From contig JADFOP010000022.1 of assembly GCA_022562795.1 (NCBI GenBank), positions 1 through 33,060 of the forward strand: DNA of 33,060 bases, read 5' to 3'. The notes under the pieces were generated by a model. The model did no database searches. It saw only the letters and a program-made list of their open reading frames with translations, and was not told the origin of the DNA. The position numbers and the translations under genes are program-made. The stretch is from Nitrospinota bacterium (GTDB taxonomy: Bacteria > JADFOP01). This document shows, one piece after another, positions 18,469 to 23,373 of the stretch. How positions within the stretch are numbered: the stretch's first letter is position 1; each line of letters starts with the position of its first letter.

Positions 18469-18870
18469 TTAATCCTCCGCGACCGAAGGATCGGGAGCGG
18501 GATCCTTTGGCTCGCTTGCTTTTGCTGAGCTCTTCGTTGGTTTAGTTCTCGACGCCCCTGCGTCGATGCCTGTAATTTTAAGCGAGGTGAAGTTTTGGCG
18601 GTGACCCTGTTTGCGCCGATAATTCTTCCTACGTTTGTGCTTGAAGATGGTAATCTTTTTGGCACGCCCGTGGCCGACGATGTCTCCTGTAACAGTGGCG
18701 CCTTCAACAGTGGGTTCTCCCAGGGCCAGGCTTCCGTCGCCCTTGTTGACCAGGAGAACCTCATCGAGAGTAATCGCCTCGCCCACCTCTCCAGGGAGGC
18801 GCTCCACGCGGATGGTGTCGCCCTCTTGGACCTTAAGCTGTTTTCCGCCAACGGCTATAATTGCATACAC
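18469..18870 (-). CDS. rplU: 50S ribosomal protein L21 with long C-terminal tail
   Basis: This early-assembling large-subunit protein has 133 residues. The L21 domain covers about 1-102: [17 protein letters not shown], the RNA-binding [21 protein letters not shown] and FTSLKITGI. About 30 further residues, rich in Ala, Ser, Pro, Lys and acidic residues, form a probably disordered tail absent from the roughly 103-residue E. coli protein. The start is GTG at 18870, with GAGGAG about 10 bases upstream. It heads the eight-gene minus-strand operon and has a promoter about 45 bases upstream. Confidence 0.97.
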   Translation of the reverse strand: MYAIIAVGGKQLKVQEGDTIRVERLPGEVGEAITLDEVLLVNKGDGSLALGEPTVEGATVTGDIVGHGRAKKITIFKHKRRKNYRRKQGHRQNFTSLKITGIDAGASRTKPTKSSAKASEPKDPAPDPSVAED

Positions 18871-18912
18871 GACCTATAATCTCCTCAGCTACACCAAATG
18901 TACCACCTATGA

Positions 18913-18941
18913 ATCCTAAATTCCAACACCTAATCTGTCAA
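18913..18941 (-). promoter_or_regulatory. Sigma70-type promoter of the rplU operon
   Basis: On the minus strand, TTGACA (18936-18941) and TAGGAT (18913-18918) are separated by exactly 17 bases. The -35 is a perfect match and the -10 matches 4 of 6. Predicted transcription starts near 18906, giving a leader of about 36 bases before the rplU GTG. That leader is too short for the long L21 autoregulatory leader seen in some bacteria. The promoter lies 27 bases from the displaced nfi fragment. Confidence 0.7.
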
Positions 18942-18968
18942 GGTTATTCATCTATGACGGTTTACGGT

Positions 18969-19037
18969 CTAAAACTTTGAAAGACGATCAGCCAAGAGCA
19001 GGGGCTCGGGGTGTTTAGCGCGCCTGCAGCAGGCCAA
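18969..19037 (-). pseudogene. Isolated 3' end of an endonuclease V gene (divergent copy)
   Basis: Read on the minus strand these 69 bases encode LACCRRAKHPEPLLLAD followed by RLSKF and a stop. The intact nfi at 21055-21720 ends LACCLRTKHPEPLRLAD then RLSKF. By my base-by-base count, 54 of 69 bases match. Only three of 22 residues differ, while nine codons differ silently. Upstream the frame no longer resembles nfi and has no start, so this is a fragment. The silent-site pattern says it diverged while still in a working gene, then arrived or was stranded here. It ends 27 bases before the rplU promoter. Confidence 0.75.
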
Positions 19038-19177
19038 CTTGCTTGTGACATCAGATGGGATAGTTTTGAAAGGACAAGGCCGGTTTCTACTTCCTGGGTA
19101 CCTGGGTAGAAGTATCGGATGTGGCGAATGGCGTCCTATGTTCAGATATCAGAACGTGGTAAGGTGATATCCTGTTA
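19038..19177. other. Non-coding leader with tandem 8-mer and inverted repeat before the orphan membrane gene
   Basis: CCTGGGTA occurs twice head to tail at 19093-19108, inside a weak TTCTAC/GTAGAA stem. GATATCA (19145-19151) and TGATATC (19165-19171) form a 7-base inverted repeat with a 13-base loop. It ends 6 bases before the ATG at 19178, and the only ribosome-site candidate (AAGGTG, 19161-19166) runs into its second arm. I see no convincing promoter or gene. Confidence 0.4.
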
Positions 19178-19885
19178 ATGGTCAATTCGGCTACATTCTG
19201 TATAATTTCAACCTTTTTTTGTACCGCTTGTGTCATTGCGGGCGTATACGTAGCCGCTAGCAAACTCACCCCGGAGTTACGCAGTCGTCGTACTGTGGAA
19301 GTAACGGTCCTGGCTATTCTGTGGTTAATCTTTACCGCACTGCTTGGGCTCTCAGGATTTCTTGGAAACTTTTCTGGCATGCCCCCACGGTTAATGCTCT
19401 TCTTGCTCTTAGTGCTTGGAACAAGCACCCTCTTCGTTTTTTCCCGATGGGGAACCCTTCTCCGCGACGGATTGAGCTTGAGCACCCTCGTAGCATTTCA
19501 CTTGTTCCGCGTGTTGCCGGAAACACTCCTCTTCCTTGCCTATAAAGAAGGGATAGCTCCTGTTCAGATGTCATTTGTTGGTCATAACTTTGACATCTAT
19601 TCCGCACTCGCTGCGCCTGGTGCGGCTTTTCTAATTAAAAAGGGTGATAATAAATTCTGGGCGAGAGCGGTTGCCTGGGGTTGGAACGTTATTGGTCTCT
19701 GTTTGCTTTTCGGCGTTTTGACGGTTGCCGTTCTATCGACACCCACGCCGTTTCGGATGTATGACAACGAACCTGCAAATACTTTTGTCACTACATTTCC
19801 GTATGTTTGGCTACCTGGCGTACTTGTTTTCCTGGCGTTCGGGGGACACGTCCTCGTCGTTCGCAAATTATTGAGGGAGAAATAA
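19178..19885 (+). CDS. Orphan multi-pass membrane protein, function unknown
   Basis: This 235-residue very hydrophobic protein has about six or seven predicted membrane spans, at roughly 6-27, 43-66, 70-90, 100-116, 145-155, 165-187 and 207-226. The N-terminus has no cleavable signal. I recognise no family motif or catalytic residues. The DNA is visibly less GC-rich, with more T/A-ending codons than rplU or nfi beside it, suggesting acquisition by transfer. It is the only gene between the divergent nfi fragment (18969-19037) and the near-identical nfi tail repeat (20087-20145). It runs opposite to both neighbouring operons. The ATG is preceded by a weak AAGGTG. Confidence 0.65.
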   Translation: MVNSATFCIISTFFCTACVIAGVYVAASKLTPELRSRRTVEVTVLAILWLIFTALLGLSGFLGNFSGMPPRLMLFLLLVLGTSTLFVFSRWGTLLRDGLSLSTLVAFHLFRVLPETLLFLAYKEGIAPVQMSFVGHNFDIYSALAAPGAAFLIKKGDNKFWARAVAWGWNVIGLCLLFGVLTVAVLSTPTPFRMYDNEPANTFVTTFPYVWLPGVLVFLAFGGHVLVVRKLLREK

Positions 19886-20015
19886 CGGGAGAGCTCAAGA
19901 TAAGATTGAGGCGTATAGCCCAACACCAGCGGAAATCATGAAGGTCTACAATAAAACTCAATTACCTATATCACGATGAGAAATCAACTATCCCACCGCC
20001 TATCCGAGGGACACC

Positions 20016-20076
20016 TTTCGCGAAAATTCGCCTGAGGCGGGCTTGTGGTGTCGGGGGCTGTCCGCCTCAGGCGGAC
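20016..20076. repeat. Cluster of short perfect palindromes
   Basis: Three palindromes lie close together: TTTCGCGAAA (20016-20025), CGCCTGAGGCG (20029-20039) and GTCCGCCTCAGGCGGAC (20060-20076). The last has 8-base arms around a single C. A near twin, TCCGCCTGAGGCGGA, is at 21013-21027. Both large palindromes sit just outside the repeated nfi tail, on the side downstream of nfi. They resemble REP-type extragenic palindromes, or could be rho-independent stems lacking a T-run. Confidence 0.7.
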
Positions 20077-20086
20077 CTTAGGCGGA

Positions 20087-20145
20087 ACTACCCCTTATTT
20101 CAGATCTAGAACTTTGAAAGCCGGTCGGCCAGGCGGAGGGGCTCG
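20087..20145 (-). repeat. Near-identical copy of the nfi 3' end plus 19 downstream bases
   Basis: Fifty-nine bases match 21036-21094 with a single difference (C in place of T within the Lys-Phe codons next to the stop). The unit covers the last 12 codons of nfi, the stop, and about 20 bases beyond it (ACTACCCCTTATTTCAGAT on the plus strand). The rest of nfi is absent. An 85-codon frame running through it (20106-20363) reads nfi sequence only in its last 13 codons and is not considered a gene. Orientation is the same as the intact gene. Confidence 0.9.
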
Positions 20146-20160
20146 TTTTCCTGAACGAAA

Positions 20161-20254
20161 GGGCCCCTGAAAGGGCCAGGGGCTCTCGATCCGGGGCATC
20201 GAGAAGTGCCTAGAGACCTACGCCCGAAATAGTGGCGTGGCGGACGGCCGCCAC
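20161..20254. ncRNA. Possible structured RNA: three perfect hairpins in a gene-free stretch
   Basis: The stretch 20146-20469 has no supported gene. It holds GCCCCTG/CAGGGGC (20163-20183, extendable to 20161-20185 with one GU pair). Abutting it is TCTCGAT/ATCGAGA (20184-20204). Further on is GTGGCGG-ACGG-CCGCCAC (20237-20254, 7-base stem and 4-base loop). Stems are symmetric on the DNA, so the strand is undecided. I compared it mentally with 6S, tmRNA, SRP RNA and RNase P RNA and found no clear match. A transcriptional terminator cluster is an alternative, but no T-run follows. Confidence 0.3.
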
Positions 20255-20469
20255 CGGCTGCCTGGGAGCGATATTGTAGCGTGGCCTCAGCGACGGTGCC
20301 GTTCGGACTTGGAACAGCTCTGCCATGGCTTCGGTAGGGGTCGCGAGCGTGTAACGTCCGCATATGGCTTAAGTTTACAGGAACGGTAACAGGAAGGCTA
20401 GGAAGACCACCACGGCCCCTTTCCTAAATCGCTCGCACCTTCTCGCCCGACGGCATTCATCGCGGCATC

Positions 20470-20865
20470 CTACAAGCTGAAGAGAAACTTCCAGAGGATC
20501 TGTCCCCATGACAGGCCCATTACGCGCTCGGGATTGTGGACGAAAAAATATTCTAACTTGAAAACACCGTAGATTCCGATCACAGAGGTCACATTTCGGA
20601 GGGGTGTAAAAAGGGGAGCCAATAAGTCCCCTTTTCGGACCTTATCAATAACGTCAATGAAGGATTCTCCCATAAGTCTGACAAGAACATTGAGCCCGAC
20701 CATGATAATCAGTGTTAATAAAACCCACCAAATTCCACTATGCCCTCGTAGTTTATTGATGAGCGGAGAGAATAAAAGGATGACCATAAAAAATACAATG
20801 ATGGAAAAGGCAAAGTTGCAGAAAGCCTCGACTAACGTTGTCATGCTATCCCAAAAAGCCCTCAT
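20470..20865 (-). CDS. Orphan membrane protein, function unknown
   Basis: The frame is open from ATG 20973, but the first 36 codons look non-genic. The ATG at 20865 has GGAGGA 6 bases upstream, so I start there (131 residues). Beginning MRAFWDSMTTLVEAF, it has membrane spans at about 14-34 and 45-65. A shorter hydrophobic region follows near 90-105, and a C-terminus rich in Phe and Leu. No motif is recognised. It is the only gene between the two 59-base nfi tail repeats, on the nfi strand, and is less GC-rich than its neighbours. Confidence 0.55.
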   Translation of the reverse strand: MRAFWDSMTTLVEAFCNFAFSIIVFFMVILLFSPLINKLRGHSGIWWVLLTLIIMVGLNVLVRLMGESFIDVIDKVRKGDLLAPLFTPLRNVTSVIGIYGVFKLEYFFVHNPERVMGLSWGQILWKFLFSL

Positions 20866-20968
20866 CATTCTTCCTCCAATGAACATCGGGACGATGTTAT
20901 CTTGCTGCAGAAACTGGGCTCTAGGCCTTTGCTCGAACAGGATAAGCCTATCTTTATTATACTCCGGA

Positions 20969-21049
20969 CTCATCCAGGGCGACCCCGACCTACCCTTAAT
21001 TTGGGTAGCTCATCCGCCTGAGGCGGACAACCCCGACTACCCCTTATTT
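20969..21049. repeat. Degenerate tandem unit and palindrome downstream of nfi
   Basis: Two related units lie head to tail on the plus strand: CTCATCC...ACCCCGACCTACCCTTAATTT (20969-21002) and CTCATCC...AACCCCGACTACCCCTTATTT (21009-21049). The second also contains palindrome TCCGCCTGAGGCGGA (21013-21027). The second unit runs directly into the stop of nfi. The repetition hints at repeated insertion or slippage at one site. Confidence 0.55.
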
Positions 21050-21094
21050 CAGATCTAGAATTTTGAAAGCCGGTCGGCCAGGCGGAGGGGCTCG
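21036..21094 (-). repeat. nfi 3' end repeat, copy in the intact gene
   Basis: This is the reference copy of the 59-base unit also present at 20087-20145 (58 of 59 identical). It spans the last 12 codons and stop of the intact nfi plus 19 bases beyond. Together with the divergent copy at 18969-19037 it forms a series of three nfi ends in the same orientation. Confidence 0.9.
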
Positions 21095-21720
21095 GGGTGT
21101 TTCGTACGAAGGCAGCAGGCCAGGACGATCTCGACGGCTCGCTTGAGCGAGACCTTGTGGCCCACCGAGACGTAAAGGGGCTTGCAGCGCTCCCGCGTGG
21201 TTACGGCTGCGCCCAGGATCTCTTCTCCATCGGCATAGGTCAAAAGCTCCCAGGCGCCTTTCTTCGGCCCTGGGGTGGAGGAGACCTTCCCGTAGAGCTT
21301 CGACTTGGCGCACCCGATCGTCGGCCGCCCTATCCAGAGACCAAGGTGGCAGGCGAGGCCAAACCGCCTGGGGTGAGCGAAGCCCTGGCCATCTACCAGC
21401 AGGCAGTCGATGGGATGGGTTAGATGGGATAAGGCCGTGAGCGCGACCGGCGCCTCTCGAAAGCTGAGCAGGCCGGGGACGTACGGAAACCGGACCGGCG
21501 CCTCGGCCACTCTCTCCTCTATAACCTCCATGCCAGGCCAGCGGCAGACCACCGCGGCCGCCCGGGCCTTCCCATCTTTGTAAGCGACGTCAACGCCGGT
21601 GACCCAGCGGAGGAGCCTGACGGCTCCCCGTGTTACGACATCCGCGCGTAGCCGCTTTTGCACCGTAACAGCCTCTTTCGGCTCCAGCGGCCACTCGTGG
21701 AGCGGTCGTTTCTTCCCCAT
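21055..21720 (-). CDS. nfi: Endonuclease V (deoxyinosine 3' endonuclease)
   Basis: The enzyme nicks DNA one base 3' of deoxyinosine to start repair of deaminated adenine. The protein has 221 residues. Metal-binding and catalytic residues are present: D44 (TGVDVAY), E89 (LSFREAP), D110 and H116 (VDGQGFAHPRR), and a late H188 (VGHKVS). The frame is open to 22008, but ATG 21720 has AAGGT upstream and gives the family N-terminus. Its last codons recur at 20087-20145 and, divergently, at 18969-19037. The gene is divergent from the lipoprotein gene at 21923. Confidence 0.94.
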   Translation of the reverse strand: MGKKRPLHEWPLEPKEAVTVQKRLRADVVTRGAVRLLRWVTGVDVAYKDGKARAAAVVCRWPGMEVIEERVAEAPVRFPYVPGLLSFREAPVALTALSHLTHPIDCLLVDGQGFAHPRRFGLACHLGLWIGRPTIGCAKSKLYGKVSSTPGPKKGAWELLTYADGEEILGAAVTTRERCKPLYVSVGHKVSLKRAVEIVLACCLRTKHPEPLRLADRLSKF

Positions 21721-21755
21721 GCGCTTACCTTCTTGCGTTCTTCCCCCACTCCATG

Positions 21756-21784
21756 AAAATACCAAATCCTCTAAGAGCGGGCAA
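21756..21784 (-). promoter_or_regulatory. Possible nfi promoter
   Basis: On the minus strand TTGCCC (21779-21784) and TATTTT (21756-21761) are 17 bases apart. Each matches 4 of 6 consensus bases. Transcription would start about 30 bases before the nfi ATG. This is moderate evidence only. Confidence 0.4.
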
Positions 21785-21803
21785 CGGTATCTCCATAAAT
21801 CTC

Positions 21804-21833
21804 TTGCGCCTGGGGCCTTAGCGTTCGTAGAAT
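21804..21833 (+). promoter_or_regulatory. Possible promoter of the three-gene exported module
   Basis: TTGCGC (21804-21809) and TAGAAT (21828-21833) are 18 bases apart. The -10 matches 5 of 6 bases and the -35 is weak. It lies between the divergent nfi and lipoprotein genes and faces the latter. Confidence 0.35.
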
Positions 21834-21922
21834 ACCGGGCAAAAGGCAAGGAAATGGTGGGGGGATCATTGAGAAAGATGGAATTAGAAGCCAAAAGCCA
21901 GCGGGCGCTTTGCAGAGGGGGC

Positions 21923-22393
21923 GTGCCGGCGCGCAAAATGATGATCGGAATTTGCTGCTTGCTCCTGGCATCCTGCGCCTCAAACCGAATGGCGCCAGAG
22001 CAGCGCATGGAGCGGGCTCAGACCAGGGTCTTCGACGCATCTTACGATGAGGTATTCCCAGCCGTCGTTGAGGTGTTGTCGCGGGATTACACGCTCGTTC
22101 GGGTGGACCGGGAGGAGGGAGCTGTCGAGACGGCCCCTAAATCCGATGTCGTCTTGAATACGGAGGGGTTTCAGGGGGTCTACAGCCTGAAGGTTCGGGC
22201 TGTCGTGACGCGATTGGGGGCGGGGCGGACCAAGGTCCGTCTGCGCGTCTTGGCCGGGAGGCTCCTTGACTTTGTGGAGAACCGTTGGGTATACAAAGAT
22301 TTTGGCGCCTCCCAGTACTATCGGGAGTATTTTCGCGTAATAGATGCGGTTTTCCGCGATAAGAGGGGTTTGCCAAAAGGGGCAGTTCAATAA
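21923..22393 (+). CDS. Small lipoprotein, possibly BamC-like fold, function unknown
   Basis: An Arg-Lys pair, a short hydrophobic core (MMIGICCLLLA) and lipobox LLASC indicate export and lipidation at the Cys near residue 18. The mature part of about 139 residues begins after a Met/Gln/Arg-rich linker. It contains RVFDASYDEVFPAVVEVLSR and VDREEGAVETAP. That pattern of Asp-Ala-x-Tyr-Asp-x-Val then an Arg-Glu-x-Gly strand recalls the helix-grip domain of BamC-like lipoproteins, but I am not certain. The start is ambiguous: GTG 21923, ATG 21938 or ATG 21878 are in frame, and all keep the lipobox. The frame open back to 21599 is antisense to nfi and not coding. It heads a run of three exported proteins. 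Confidence 0.75.
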   Translation: MPARKMMIGICCLLLASCASNRMAPEQRMERAQTRVFDASYDEVFPAVVEVLSRDYTLVRVDREEGAVETAPKSDVVLNTEGFQGVYSLKVRAVVTRLGAGRTKVRLRVLAGRLLDFVENRWVYKDFGASQYYREYFRVIDAVFRDKRGLPKGAVQ

Positions 22394-22403
22394 TGAAAGT
22401 CGT

Positions 22404-22433
22404 TTGCATTTTGTAGCTTAGGCGTGCTATGCT
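22404..22433 (+). promoter_or_regulatory. Promoter directly abutting a start codon (leaderless)
   Basis: TTGCAT (22404-22409) and TATGCT (22428-22433) are 18 bases apart. The -10 ends 6 bases before the ATG at 22440, so transcription should begin at or within a base or two of the start codon. No ribosome-binding site precedes that ATG. Confidence 0.5.
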
Positions 22434-22439
22434 AATAAA

Positions 22440-23363
22440 ATGCTTGAGATAAAAAGAGCGAATTTTCCGCGAATTTCCGCCTATCTACTTTTTTTGGCGA
22501 TATTGGTTTGGGGTTGCGCTCCCAAGATTCAGGATAGCGAACGGTATAAACCCTCCGAGAGCCTGCTTGAGATTCTCGCGGATTTTCAACGACATCTGGA
22601 GGACGACACATACCGCTTTGCAACTTTCAAGGACATTACGGGCCAAAATATCTACAAGGCGACCCTGATCAGGTTGAACAACTATGAACGGCTCCACCCG
22701 AACAAGTTCGGTCCCATTTTGGCCTACAGCCGGGCGAAAGCCTACGAAAAGCTCCACGATTTCAAGGCCGCCGTGGCTAGCTATCGCCAGATTGTTGGGA
22801 CGGGAAACGAGCTAGAGCCACAAGCTAAAGAGGGGCTTCAAGTATGCCAGGACTATCTGGCGGCAGAAGCATTGGTCCCTACCGGTGGGTCGGTTGCCGA
22901 GACCTTGGTAGGGCACGACAATCGTCTCAAAGCGCTGGAAGGGCTCATCGAGATTAATAAGGGAACGCCCTACGAAAACCTGTCGCGAGAGGTGGAGGAG
23001 AAGGCTGCAATAGAGAGGGTTATTTATTTGGAGGCCAATAGAGAGCGGATTCAGAATGGGACAGAGCTTACAATTGTAGAGTATAGTCGTATTATCAAGC
23101 GCCACGAAGAGAGCAAGAACGTATATCGCCACATGCTGCGTTTGGGAGGCTTCTTTGAAGAGCTGGCCCGGCAATACTCAAACCGTTATGACCCGGAGGG
23201 CTTGAGCTTCAGCATGGATGAGTTTAAAAGCTACGCCGATAGCGCTATGGGGCTCTACGCGATGGTGGCCTCGAAGGACGGGATTATCGAGAAAGCGGAA
23301 GCCCATGGCTTGACCAATTCTTTGCGGGCGTACATGATGAAGGTCCGCAATCTCCATCGGTAG
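22440..23363 (+). CDS. Exported lipoprotein with TPR-like helices, function unknown
   Basis: The protein has 307 residues. Signal sequence: basic n-region (KRANFPR), hydrophobic core AYLLFLAILVW, and lipid-modified C26 in LVWGC. The Trp at -2 is unusual for a lipobox. The mature part is helical, with a TPR-like segment near residues 70-130 (LNNYERLHPNKFGPILAYSRAKAYEKL cut into helices, then DFKAAVASYRQIVG). Charged helices follow. ATG 22440 is forced, because an in-frame stop is at 22419 and no other start codon lies before the signal core. No Shine-Dalgarno sequence is present. The next gene starts 10 bases after its stop, so they form one unit. No family recognised. Confidence 0.8.
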   Translation: MLEIKRANFPRISAYLLFLAILVWGCAPKIQDSERYKPSESLLEILADFQRHLEDDTYRFATFKDITGQNIYKATLIRLNNYERLHPNKFGPILAYSRAKAYEKLHDFKAAVASYRQIVGTGNELEPQAKEGLQVCQDYLAAEALVPTGGSVAETLVGHDNRLKALEGLIEINKGTPYENLSREVEEKAAIERVIYLEANRERIQNGTELTIVEYSRIIKRHEESKNVYRHMLRLGGFFEELARQYSNRYDPEGLSFSMDEFKSYADSAMGLYAMVASKDGIIEKAEAHGLTNSLRAYMMKVRNLHR

Positions 23364-23373
23364 GAGTGGTCGT

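Noticed and set aside
18871-18912. L21 leader regulatory RNA upstream of rplU
   Set aside because: The predicted leader is only about 36 bases and shows no stable hairpin.
20106-20363. 85-codon minus-strand open frame ending in nfi residues
   Set aside because: Only the last 13 codons match nfi; the rest is low-complexity Arg/Gly/Pro over hairpins, with no ribosome site. Treated as a fragment repeat, not a gene.
21721-22008. Longer N-terminus for endonuclease V
   Set aside because: The family N-terminus begins at 21720 with its own ribosome site, and the extension overlaps the divergent lipoprotein gene.
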